From NCBI GenBank assembly GCA_017646945.1, contig JAGCLN010000155.1, positions 1 through 15,184 on the forward strand: a stretch of DNA of 15,184 nucleotides. Direction: 5' to 3'. How positions within the stretch are numbered: position 1 is the stretch's first letter; every line of letters begins with the position of its first letter. Position numbers and translations under genes: made by a program. Positions 6,591-13,532 of the stretch are shown one piece after another. The stretch is from Clostridia bacterium (GTDB taxonomy: Bacteria; Bacillota; Clostridia; Christensenellales; Borkfalkiaceae). The notes below the pieces were generated by a model. That model did no database searches and was not told where the DNA came from. It saw nothing but the letters and a program-made list of their open reading frames with translations.

Positions 6591-7355
6591 TTATAAGGTT
6601 GCGCCAAAGTCTGAAACGATTACTTGGCCGGTGATTGCGCGCGATTCGTCACTTGCTAAGAAGAGTAAAATATTAGCAACGTCTATCGGCATACAGGGGG
6701 TAACGGACAAGTTCATGTGCTTGTTCATTTGGCCCATCATGTTGGGGTCTAAGGTCTTGGGGTCGGTAGTCATAGTCATAGGAGTAATGATTGTGCTTGG
6801 GTTAACTGAGTTACATCTAATACCAGTACCAGTAAACCTTAATGCTGTGTGCTTAGTTAAGCCGATAACCGCCGCTTTACTCGTAACGTAAGATGCGCCA
6901 CCCGTACCGAACGCGCCTGCAACGGAATCAAGGTTGATAATAGAACCTTTGTTTTGCTTAATCATTTCTTTAACAACCGCTCTCGTGCAGTATAAACAAC
7001 CCTTAGTGTTAATACCAAGAACATATTCTAAGTCTTCATCGGTGCAAACGTCAATCGGTTTTAAACCTGCTTCTAAAACGCCGGCATTGTTAACTAAAAC
7101 GTCAATCTTACCAAACGCTTCTACGGTTTTACTAACCATTTCTTCAACGCTTTCAACCTTTGATACGTCACACGGAATCGCTAAAACGTTACCGCCGAAT
7201 TCTTTGATTTTGTTTGCTACTTCTTGAAGTTTATCAACGCGCCTTGCGGTGATTACTACCGTTGCGCCTTCCTTTGCGAAAAGTTCTGCGGTTGCCGCGC
7301 CAACGCCCGAGTTACCGCCTGTAATGATTGCTACTTTGCCATCAAGTCTACCCAT
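6591..7355 (-). CDS. Classical short-chain dehydrogenase/reductase
   Basis: Soluble NAD(P)-dependent oxidoreductase; substrate unknown. The 254 aa match classical SDRs. Seen: the nucleotide-binding TGGNSGVG (12-19), NNAG (89-92), Asn116 in LGINTKG, Ser144, and Tyr156-x3-Lys160, giving the full Asn-Ser-Tyr-Lys set. TARR (36-39) after the second strand suggests NADP(H) preference (inference). The usual Pro-Gly after the Tyr-Lys helix is Pro-Ser here (186-187, NPS). The Ser-Tyr spacing is one residue shorter than in FabG. The ending TGQVIVSDFG is standard. GGAG lies a few bases before the ATG and a promoter is visible upstream. Transcribed toward the proposed origin, opposite to most neighbours. 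Confidence 0.93.
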   Translation of the reverse strand: MGRLDGKVAIITGGNSGVGAATAELFAKEGATVVITARRVDKLQEVANKIKEFGGNVLAIPCDVSKVESVEEMVSKTVEAFGKIDVLVNNAGVLEAGLKPIDVCTDEDLEYVLGINTKGCLYCTRAVVKEMIKQNKGSIINLDSVAGAFGTGGASYVTSKAAVIGLTKHTALRFTGTGIRCNSVNPSTIITPMTMTTDPKTLDPNMMGQMNKHMNLSVTPCMPIDVANILLFLASDESRAITGQVIVSDFGATL

Positions 7356-7409
7356 AATCTTCTCCTAAATAAAGTTAATAATATTTGCGATTTTCTTTCG
7401 CTTATATAT

Positions 7410-7439
7410 ATTATACTACCATTTATACGAAAAGGTCAA
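7410..7439 (-). promoter_or_regulatory. Promoter of the SDR gene
   Basis: On the minus strand: TTGACC (7439-7434), 18-base spacer, TATAAT (7415-7410). The transcript would have a leader of about 45 bases containing AGGAGA. It lies in the 124-base gap after yyaC, so the SDR need not depend on yyaC transcription. Confidence 0.75.
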
Positions 7440-7479
7440 GATTTTTCTTAAAAATATTAAATCGCGACCTATAAGGCGG

Positions 7480-8004
7480 TTAAACGCCCAAAAACGCCAT
7501 AACTAAACCTTCGATAACGTCGCAAGATAATTTGTGAACGAGCGATAGCCTAACCCCCACGTTTTTAACTTTATATGCTGAGTTTTTATCTGCAACAACG
7601 CCTATAATAGAAACGTTGCCTATCTTTGGTAAATCTTTGTTTACGCCTTGCCCCGGTTTTATTCCTTCGCTACAAACCTTAACAAATCCCACGTTTTCTT
7701 CTTCGCCCAAAGCCGCGTCTATAACGATAATTTTAGAGTTTGGGTGCAGTTTTAAAATATGCTCGCTTATGGTAACGATTTCTTTTGCGGTTATAGGACT
7801 ATCGAGCGTGCCGTAAACGTAGGCGTAGCCGTGAAGCCGTTTAATAAGTGCCGTGCCTATCATAGGCCCAAAACTATCGCCAACGCTCAAATCAGAGCCA
7901 ACGCATACGATAACGGGCATTTGAGAGTGGTAGAGCTGTTTAATGCTTTTAGCAATTTCTTTTGAATTATCGCGGTTTAAAGAATTAAAAGTAAACTTAG
8001 TCAT
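7480..8004 (-). CDS. yyaC: YyaC-type sporulation protein (DUF1256)
   Basis: Member of the DUF1256/YyaC family, found in spore-forming Firmicutes and related in fold to HybD and Gpr-type proteases; its precise role is not established. The 174 aa show the glycine-rich VCVGSDLSVGDSFGPMIGT (33-51), DSPITAKEI (68-76), the IIVIDAALG strand (92-100), and a GVNKDLPKIGN loop (120-130). In B. subtilis yyaC lies beside soj-spo0J near the origin; here it is also near parS and parAB, about 4 kb away. No Shine-Dalgarno and no convincing sigma-A promoter precede the ATG; a sporulation sigma factor might be used, but I cannot show that. No terminator follows. Presence suggests a spore-forming lineage but does not prove sporulation. 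Confidence 0.9.
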   Translation of the reverse strand: MTKFTFNSLNRDNSKEIAKSIKQLYHSQMPVIVCVGSDLSVGDSFGPMIGTALIKRLHGYAYVYGTLDSPITAKEIVTISEHILKLHPNSKIIVIDAALGEEENVGFVKVCSEGIKPGQGVNKDLPKIGNVSIIGVVADKNSAYKVKNVGVRLSLVHKLSCDVIEGLVMAFLGV

Positions 8005-8077
8005 ATATTTATTTTTGACGGTAGTTTAAAATTTAATAACGTAGTTAAAAATATTTTTATCTAAAATACACTTGTTG

Positions 8078-8106
8078 TTGACACCGATTAGCGAGTGTGC
8101 TAAAAT
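8078..8106 (+). promoter_or_regulatory. Promoter and operator-like palindrome of cvpA-like gene
   Basis: TTGACA (8078-8083), 17-base spacer and TAAAAT (8101-8106) with an extended-minus-10 TGC. An inverted repeat TTAGC (8088-8092) / GCTAA (8099-8103) spans the spacer and the -10, where a bound repressor would block polymerase. It resembles a shortened CIRCE element (TTAGCACTC-N9-GAGTGCTAA) but does not match it. Confidence 0.75.
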
Positions 8107-8142
8107 GTTTGTGTAAACTAAATATATATTATAGGAGATTTT

Positions 8143-8865
8143 ATGTTAAACTTACTTTCAAACGTTGTTTCGTTAGGTGGTTTAAACGTTGCCTTGATTG
8201 ACCTTGTTGTTCTTGGTATTATCTTCCTTGCAGTCCTGTTCGGCGCAGTAAGGGGTTTTTTAAGGCAAGTTCTTTCTATCCTTGGCGTTTTAGCGGCGCT
8301 TGTTTTGGCGGTTTTATTATGTAAATCCGTTGGAACGTATATTTACGAAAAAGTGCCCTTTATCACCGATAAAGTTGCGGAAACGGTTAACAAGATTTTC
8401 AGTCTTGACCAAATTATCGCAGGCGGTGGCAAGGAAGAAATTATCGCTATTTTACAAACGACAAAAATTCCATCGTTCTTACACTCGCTTGTTGCCGAAT
8501 ATATTATTGATTCCGGCGCAGCAATGCAACTTAGCCAAGTTCTTACGCAATGGGCGCTCGTAGCAATCAGCTTTATAGCAATATTTATATTGTCGTTCAT
8601 AGTATTCTTTATTTTAAAGAGAATCTGCAAGTTTATAACGTCACTTAAAGGCGTTGGTACCTTAGATAAAATACTCGGCGCTATATTTATGGTAGCAAAA
8701 GTTATCGTAATTTTAATCTTAGTATGTATGGTTGCATCAATCTTTACCGATACTGCACAGTATTTAACGCCAACTCTCGAAGACGGAAAGGTTATAAACT
8801 CAGTATTTAACCAACTCGTTACAAAAATTATGGAATCAGGCATCATTAAAAAGATGTTTATCTAA
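8143..8865 (+). CDS. CvpA-family integral membrane protein
   Basis: Predicted polytopic membrane protein of the CvpA (colicin V production) family; molecular function is poorly known. The 240 aa show the family start IDLVVLGIIFLAVLFGAVRGFLRQ split over 19-42, with the GxxRGFxxQ signature at 34-42. Likely TM segments are about 19-36, 44-62, 138-158 and 178-202. GVGTLDKILGAIFMVAKV (170-187) corresponds to the family's conserved second-half motif. GGAG lies five bases before the ATG. It is a single-gene unit with its own promoter and a strong terminator, and faces the parS block. Confidence 0.88.
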   Translation: MLNLLSNVVSLGGLNVALIDLVVLGIIFLAVLFGAVRGFLRQVLSILGVLAALVLAVLLCKSVGTYIYEKVPFITDKVAETVNKIFSLDQIIAGGGKEEIIAILQTTKIPSFLHSLVAEYIIDSGAAMQLSQVLTQWALVAISFIAIFILSFIVFFILKRICKFITSLKGVGTLDKILGAIFMVAKVIVILILVCMVASIFTDTAQYLTPTLEDGKVINSVFNQLVTKIMESGIIKKMFI

Positions 8866-8873
8866 ACTAAATT

Positions 8874-8900
8874 CCCGTTGCTTCGCGCAACGGGTTTTTT
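8874..8900 (+). terminator. Terminator of the CvpA-like gene
   Basis: CCCGTTGC (8874-8881), loop TTCGC, GCAACGGG (8887-8894), then six T (8895-8900). It starts 8 bases after the stop codon. Confidence 0.93.
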
Positions 8901-8929
8901 ATTGCAAAAAGGCTAAAAATACGGCAAAA

Positions 8930-8943
8930 CACAATATATTGTG
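8930..8943. repeat. 14-bp perfect palindrome
   Basis: CACAATATATTGTG is a perfect palindrome 30 bases after the CvpA terminator, before the parS sites. Operator-like in form, but one or two such palindromes are expected by chance in an AT-rich window of this size. Confidence 0.35.
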
Positions 8944-9079
8944 GTGGCTAAACCCTTAATAACAAGTTTTTGTTTAGCGCATAATCTATCCTTTTAGCGT
9001 AAAAATCGCTAAAAACGGACGCTAACTAGACAAATGCAAGCAAAAAACACGGTGCAACACTATTAAATAGCGTACAAAA

Positions 9080-9095
9080 TGTTTCACGTGAAACA
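9080..9095. promoter_or_regulatory. parS: parS centromere site 1 (perfect)
   Basis: TGTTTCACGTGAAACA, an exact match to the Firmicutes parS consensus and a perfect 16-bp palindrome. It is the loading site for the ParB encoded about 3.5 kb downstream. Confidence 0.97.
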
Positions 9096-9226
9096 TAATT
9101 TTTTTGGCAAAAATTTTTACAGTGGACAAAGAAGATTTTTATTGAATTGTAAAAAGCCAACAAAACTCAAAAAATGCGATAAAATCGGCAAATTTGCGTT
9201 TTTTAAACAGCAAAAAACCCCTTAAA

Positions 9227-9242
9227 AGTTTCACGTGAAACT
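9227..9242. promoter_or_regulatory. parS: parS centromere site 2 (outer-base variant)
   Basis: AGTTTCACGTGAAACT keeps the 14-bp core GTTTCACGTGAAAC and differs from consensus only at the two outermost positions, symmetrically. It lies 131 bases after the first site. The preserved palindrome suggests it is functional. Confidence 0.9.
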
Positions 9243-9617
9243 AATTTAATTAGCGTAAAAAATAAACGTTGTTTTATGCTTGTAAATTTTATGGTGGCGT
9301 TATGAAACGTTGTGAAGTTTTATGGCTTTTCGCTTTTATTTTTTACTTGTTTTTAAGTTTAAAAAAAGCCACCTTTTAATATCCGTTTAATTTATATATT
9401 GATTACTTGCGGTGTTAGGTAAAGAACACTCAAAACGTTTTCGTTTTATAAAATTACGATATGGCGTTTTAAAAATCTTTAAAAATTGCTTTTAAGTTTT
9501 CATAAAAAGCGCAATAATAAAATGTGTGCGCTAACGCTAAAAAATAAAAATTTTAAAGATTTTTCGTATATATTTATATAATCTTTGTGAATTATACATA
9601 ATATTTAGGTGAAACCG

Positions 9618-9646
9618 TTGAAATTTTTGACTTATTGTGTTAAATA
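9618..9646 (+). promoter_or_regulatory. Candidate ftsH-parAB promoter
   Basis: TTGAAA (9618-9623), 17-base spacer, TAAATA (9641-9646) with an extended TGT (9638-9640). Predicted start near 9653 gives a leader of about 53 bases. An inverted repeat TTTGACT (9626-9632) / AGTCAAA (9646-9652) brackets the -10. The -10 is imperfect and the region is AT-rich, so confidence is moderate. Confidence 0.5.
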
Positions 9647-9664
9647 GTCAAAGACTAAAACTTT

Positions 9665-9681
9665 TTGCAAATAATTTGCAA
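9665..9681. promoter_or_regulatory. 17-bp palindrome in the ftsH leader
   Basis: TTGCAAATAATTTGCAA has perfect 8-bp arms around a single central base. It lies just downstream of the predicted start and 24 bases before the ftsH ATG, a typical roadblock-operator position. Confidence 0.5.
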
Positions 9682-9705
9682 TATAGCGGTAAATAAGGAG
9701 ACTAA

Positions 9706-11781
9706 ATGAAAAAGAAAAGTTACAAATTGTGGATAATACTCGGCCTTGTTGCAATTCTTGGTTTGATAGGTATTTTCTACTTGATTAACAAGTTAACCGT
9801 TAAAGACGTGGAAACTTCAGAGTTTTTACACTATGCAGGTATTTCCGTTGAGGAAAGCGGTTTTGCGCATTACGATAAGGACCTTGTTGAAGAACTCGGC
9901 GTTAACGCGATTAAGTATATCGTGGTAGACGATTATAATCTTACCGGTTATATTCTTACCGACAACGGCTACGTTGAAAGATACACCACAAGTTACGGTA
10001 GGGGTTCTGAAAGCGAATGGTTTGGCGATAAGCTTATAGACCTTTTGTATGAAAACGGCGTTTTAGTAGATTATTCCGACCCTAACGCAGGTTCGTTCTG
10101 GTCGTCGCTTTTAATGCCGGCGCTTATCGTTATTGCGGGTATCGTTTTAATTACGGTTATGTCACGTCAGGTAAACGGCTCGAACAAATCGGCGCTTGAC
10201 TTTGGCAAGACTAAGGCAAGGGTTAGCCAAAACCTTAAAGTTAGGTTTACCGACGTTGCTGGCGCAGAAGAAGAAAAGCAAGAACTTCAAGAAATCGTTG
10301 ATTTCTTGAAAAACCCCAAAAAATTCTCAGACCTTGGCGCGAGAATTCCCAAGGGCGTATTGCTCGTAGGCCCTCCGGGAACGGGTAAAACCCTTTTCGC
10401 AAAGGCGGTAGCAGGCGAAGCGAACGTACCTTTCTTCTCGATTTCGGGTTCGGATTTCGTAGAAATGTTCGTAGGCGTTGGCGCATCGAGAGTTAGAGAT
10501 TTGTTTGCAACGGCTAAAAAGAGTATGCCTTGTATCGTGTTCATTGACGAAATTGACGCGGTAGGTCGTCACCGTGGCGCCGGTCTTGGCGGTGGTAACG
10601 ACGAAAGGGAACAAACCCTTAACCAACTCTTAGTTCAAATGGACGGTTTTGATGCGAACGAAGGCATTATCATTATGGCGGCAACTAACCGTGCCGATAT
10701 CTTAGACCCCGCGCTTCTTCGCCCGGGCAGATTCGACCGTCAAATTTACGTTAATATTCCCGACGTTCGCGGTCGTGAAGCAATTTTAAAAGTTCACGCA
10801 AGAAACAAACCGCTTGCTCAAGACGTTAACTTTAAAGTGGTTGCAAGAATTACCGCAGGTTTTTCAGGCGCGGACCTTGCTAACCTTTTAAACGAAGCGG
10901 CGATACTTGCAGCAAGAGCGGATAGAAAATTCATTACGAACGTTGACCTTTACGAAGCGATTAACAAAGTAGTAATCGGTCCGCAAAAGAAGAGCAGAGT
11001 GGTTACCGAATCCGATAAGAGAATTACGGCTTACCACGAAGCAGGCCACGCAATCTTGGCAAGGCTTTTACCTGGTTGCGACCCCGTTCAAGAAGTTTCA
11101 ATTATTCCTAGGGGTATGGCGGCAGGCTATACTATGACAAGGCCTGATAACGACAGTAATCACATTGAAAAGAGCAAACTTTTAGACGATATTGCTATGA
11201 CGCTTGGCGGTAGAGTAGCCGAAGAACTTATCATAAAAGATATTTCGGCAGGCGCTTCTAACGACATTAACGTTATTACCCAACGCGCGAGAAAGATGGT
11301 TACCGAATGGGGTATGAGCGATAAAATCGGCCCTGTAAACTACGGTGGTGGCGAACAAGTATTTATCGGTAAAGATATGCAAACGAGAGCAACTTATTCT
11401 GAAGAACTTGCAAAAATCATTGACGAAGAAGTTGAAAAAATCATTAAAACCGCTCACGAAAAAGCGAGAAAACTTCTTAAAGAAAACAAGTCTAAACTCG
11501 ATAATATGGCAAGGCTTTTGATTGAAAGAGAAACGATTTATCAAGAAGAAGTCGATATGATTATGGACGGAAAGACTGCCGTTGAAATTATGAAGATTAT
11601 GCAAGACAGAGACGGGCTTGATAGAGAAAACCCGTTTAGAAAGGTAGATTCCGTTTTGGCGTCTGAAATCAAAGAAGCCGAAAAGCGTGAAGAACAAGCG
11701 GAAGCACTTTCTAAAGAAAGTGAAGAAGATAAAAAGGTTGAAACTCAGCCTGAAAACGAAAATACCGAAGATAAAGAATAA
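9706..11781 (+). CDS. ftsH: FtsH membrane-anchored ATP-dependent zinc protease
   Basis: Hexameric AAA+ protease in the cytoplasmic membrane; degrades misfolded membrane proteins and selected regulators. At 691 aa it is normal for the family. Order: TM1 (about 8-28), an extracytoplasmic domain (30-130), TM2 (about 133-152), AAA domain with Walker A GPPGTGKT (222-229), Walker B IVFIDEID (277-284), and second region of homology TNRADILDPALLRPGRFDR (327-345). The protease domain follows with zinc site HEAGH (444-448) and the third ligand Asp520 in SAGASNDI. The C-terminal tail from about 660 is acidic and probably disordered. All catalytic residues are present. AAGGAG lies five bases before the ATG. 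Only 11 bases separate it from parA, so the genes are probably co-transcribed, an unusual partnership. Confidence 0.98.
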   Translation: MKKKSYKLWIILGLVAILGLIGIFYLINKLTVKDVETSEFLHYAGISVEESGFAHYDKDLVEELGVNAIKYIVVDDYNLTGYILTDNGYVERYTTSYGRGSESEWFGDKLIDLLYENGVLVDYSDPNAGSFWSSLLMPALIVIAGIVLITVMSRQVNGSNKSALDFGKTKARVSQNLKVRFTDVAGAEEEKQELQEIVDFLKNPKKFSDLGARIPKGVLLVGPPGTGKTLFAKAVAGEANVPFFSISGSDFVEMFVGVGASRVRDLFATAKKSMPCIVFIDEIDAVGRHRGAGLGGGNDEREQTLNQLLVQMDGFDANEGIIIMAATNRADILDPALLRPGRFDRQIYVNIPDVRGREAILKVHARNKPLAQDVNFKVVARITAGFSGADLANLLNEAAILAARADRKFITNVDLYEAINKVVIGPQKKSRVVTESDKRITAYHEAGHAILARLLPGCDPVQEVSIIPRGMAAGYTMTRPDNDSNHIEKSKLLDDIAMTLGGRVAEELIIKDISAGASNDINVITQRARKMVTEWGMSDKIGPVNYGGGEQVFIGKDMQTRATYSEELAKIIDEEVEKIIKTAHEKARKLLKENKSKLDNMARLLIERETIYQEEVDMIMDGKTAVEIMKIMQDRDGLDRENPFRKVDSVLASEIKEAEKREEQAEALSKESEEDKKVETQPENENTEDKE

Positions 11782-11792
11782 GGGGAAAGATT

Positions 11793-12584
11793 ATGGGTAA
11801 AATTATATCCTTTTCCAACCAAAAAGGCGGTGTGGGTAAGACGACCACTTGCGTTAACTTATCCGCAACGCTTGCAAAGTACGGCAAAAAGGTGCTCATT
11901 ATTGATATGGACCCGCAAGGCAACGCGACCACGGGTTTAGGCTTTAACAAAAGCGCAATCAAAAATTCAGTTTACAACGTTTTAATTGATGAAAAGAGCG
12001 CGAAAGACGTTATTATTCCCACTAAGATTGACCGCTTGGATATTTTACCTGCGGGCATTGACTTAGCGGGGGCGGAAGTTGAACTCGTTTACATAAAAAA
12101 CAGAGAAAAACGCTTACAAGAAGAACTTAAAAAGATAGAAAAATACTACGACTATATAACGATAGACTGTCCGCCGTCACTCGGGCTTTTAACGATAAAC
12201 GCGCTTACCGCAAGCGATAGCATTATAATTCCTATTCAATGCGAATATTTTGCGTTAGAAGGCTTATCGCAACTTATGAACACCATTAAACTCGTTAAAA
12301 AACACCTTAATAAGAAGTTAGAAATTGAAGGCGTTTCCCTTACCATGTACGATGGAAGGGCGCTCGTTTCCCGCCAAATTGCGGAAGAAATTAGAAAGTT
12401 CTTTGACAAAAAGGTTTTCAAAACGGTTGTTCCAAGAAATATTAGAGTATCCGAAGCGCCGAGCCACGGCGTACCCGTAATGCTTCACGACCCCAAATGC
12501 TCGGGCGCAAGAGCGTATGACGAACTCACCAAAGAGTTCTTAGCAAAGGAAGAAAAAGAGAAAGGAGAAAGAGAAGATGGCTAA
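11793..12584 (+). CDS. parA: ParA/Soj chromosome-partitioning ATPase
   Basis: Walker-type ATPase that binds DNA non-specifically in its ATP dimer and, with ParB-parS, drives origin segregation; Soj proteins also regulate DnaA. The 263 aa show the deviant Walker A KGGVGKTT (11-18) with both lysines, IDMDPQGNAT (38-46, Walker A' region), DCPPSLGLLT (125-134), and the C-terminal PRNIRVSEAPSHG (214-226). GGGGAAAG precedes the ATG. It lies between ftsH and parB and overlaps parB by 8 bases. In B. subtilis soj follows rsmG and noc; here it follows ftsH. Confidence 0.97.
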   Translation: MGKIISFSNQKGGVGKTTTCVNLSATLAKYGKKVLIIDMDPQGNATTGLGFNKSAIKNSVYNVLIDEKSAKDVIIPTKIDRLDILPAGIDLAGAEVELVYIKNREKRLQEELKKIEKYYDYITIDCPPSLGLLTINALTASDSIIIPIQCEYFALEGLSQLMNTIKLVKKHLNKKLEIEGVSLTMYDGRALVSRQIAEEIRKFFDKKVFKTVVPRNIRVSEAPSHGVPVMLHDPKCSGARAYDELTKEFLAKEEKEKGEREDG

Positions 12585-13500
12585 CGCAAACAAAGGTTTA
12601 GGAAAGGGTTTATCAGCGCTTTTTTCGTCAACGGAAGAAGATTACAAAAAGACCTTCGGCGTAACCGAAGAAGATATTAAAACGGGCGTTTTAGAAATTG
12701 AACTTTCCGAGATTTATCCTAATCCGTCTCAGCCAAGAAAGGTTTTCGACCCCAAAGCGCTTGATGAACTTGCATCGTCTATCAAAGTAAACGGCGTAAT
12801 CATGCCTATCGTTTTGAATAAGGACGATAAGGGCAAGTATATGATTATTGCGGGTGAACGCCGTTTCCGTGCGTCAAAAATCGCAGGCAAAACGAGTATT
12901 CCGGCAATCATTAAAGATTACGACGATAGAAAAATTCAAGAAATTTCTTTAATAGAAAACTTGCAAAGAGAAGATTTAAACCCTATCGAATCGGCAACGG
13001 CTATGAAACAGCTTATGGACGATTACGGTTTAACTCAGGAAGAACTTAGCGAACGCATCGGCAAGAGCCGTTCGGCTATTGCGAACACGCTTAGACTTTT
13101 AAGTTTGGACGGACAAGTTATCAAACTTGTTTCCGACGGCAAACTTTCTCAAGGCCATGCAAGAGCGCTCGTAACCTTACCTATTGACGCTCAGGTTAAA
13201 ATTGCTAAACAATGCGTAGAAGAAGGTTTTTCCGTTCGCGATATTGAAAAGCAAGTTAAAGACTATTTTAATCCCCCCGAAGAAAAGAAAAGGCTTCGCG
13301 AAATTAAAAGAAAGCAAGACCAAAGCGCCGAACTTAAAGATTTAATTTCAAGAATGCAACAAGTTTTAGGCACGAAAGTTCAAGCAATCGGCAACGATAA
13401 AAAGGGTAGAATTTACATCGACTATTACACCACCGACGACCTTGATAGATTGTGTGAACTCATTGAATTTTTAGAAAAGAACCAGTCGAAAATAAGATAA
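12577..13500 (+). CDS. parB: ParB/Spo0J centromere-binding CTPase
   Basis: Binds parS, then clamps and slides along DNA with CTP, forming the partition complex and helping recruit condensin. The 307 aa show an N-terminal ParA-stimulating peptide KGLGKGLSALF (6-16), the CTP-binding region with GERRFRAS (93-100) and ENLQREDLNP (127-136), a helix-turn-helix TQEELSERIGKSRSAI (153-168), and a C-terminal dimer domain. GGAG lies nine bases before the ATG within parA, so translation is coupled. The GERR arginines needed for clamp closure are present. Its targets, two parS sites, lie upstream of ftsH. Confidence 0.97.
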   Translation: MANANKGLGKGLSALFSSTEEDYKKTFGVTEEDIKTGVLEIELSEIYPNPSQPRKVFDPKALDELASSIKVNGVIMPIVLNKDDKGKYMIIAGERRFRASKIAGKTSIPAIIKDYDDRKIQEISLIENLQREDLNPIESATAMKQLMDDYGLTQEELSERIGKSRSAIANTLRLLSLDGQVIKLVSDGKLSQGHARALVTLPIDAQVKIAKQCVEEGFSVRDIEKQVKDYFNPPEEKKRLREIKRKQDQSAELKDLISRMQQVLGTKVQAIGNDKKGRIYIDYYTTDDLDRLCELIEFLEKNQSKIR

Positions 13501-13501
13501 A

Positions 13502-13524
13502 AAAAGGAAGCGCTGCTTCCTTTT
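13502..13524 (+). terminator. Hairpin after parB, likely terminator
   Basis: AAAAGGAAGC / GCTTCCTTTT, a perfect 10-bp inverted repeat with a 3-base GCT loop, starting right after the parB stop. The T-run is only four bases, so termination may be partial. The next ATG is 8 bases downstream. Confidence 0.75.
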
Positions 13525-13532
13525 AGATTGCT

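Larger units (their letters stand above)
8984..9540. repeat. Cluster of TTAGCG/CGCTAA motifs flanking parS
   Basis: Exact hexamers occur at 8984-8989, 8994-8999, 9007-9012 (minus), 9020-9025 (minus), 9250-9255, 9529-9534 (minus) and 9535-9540 (minus). Several extend to TTAGCGTAAAAA or its near equivalents. The pair at 8992-9014 forms an 8-bp inverted repeat with a 7-base loop, and the pair at 9529-9540 is tandem. The same hexamer sits in the CvpA promoter (8088-8093). Occasional copies inside genes show a background, but seven in under 600 bp is dense. Confidence 0.5.
8866..9705. other. Non-coding block with parS sites upstream of ftsH
   Basis: An 840-bp stretch with no convincing gene. It holds the CvpA terminator, a 14-bp palindrome at 8930-8943, a hairpin TTTTAGCG/CGCTAAAA at 8992-9014, seven TTAGCG/CGCTAA motifs, two parS sites, and the ftsH promoter region. 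GGTGGC near 9292-9297 and GCCACC at 9368-9373 could also pair; so could TGGCTTTT (9323-9330) with AAAAGCCA (9364-9371). The only short frames seen are 9-25 codons long. The block looks like a nucleoprotein or centromere region rather than decayed coding DNA (inference). Confidence 0.7.

Noticed and set aside
8088..8103. CIRCE/HrcA operator call for the CvpA-like promoter
   Set aside because: The arms (TTAGC/GCTAA, spacer 6) are shorter than CIRCE and the ACTC/GAGT portion and 9-base spacer are absent. Kept only as an unnamed palindrome.
8343..8846. 167-codon antisense frame inside the CvpA-like gene
   Set aside because: It is a shadow of the real gene, with no ribosome site, no promoter and low-complexity composition.
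9302..9379. 25-codon frame encoding a small hydrophobic peptide (MKRCEVLWLFAFIFYLFLSL...)
   Set aside because: It overlaps the end of an even shorter frame (ATGA) and has only a weak GGTGG upstream and no promoter. T-rich DNA readily gives Phe/Leu-rich frames. Not enough to call a gene.
8866..9705. The parS block as the main oriC
   Set aside because: It has no DnaA-trio array or consensus DnaA boxes, whereas the spacer before dnaN does. parS sites normally lie near, not in, the unwinding region.
11182..11697. 171-codon antisense frame inside ftsH
   Set aside because: It lies wholly opposite a highly conserved protease domain; its Phe/Asn-rich composition reflects the complement of Lys/Glu-rich coding.
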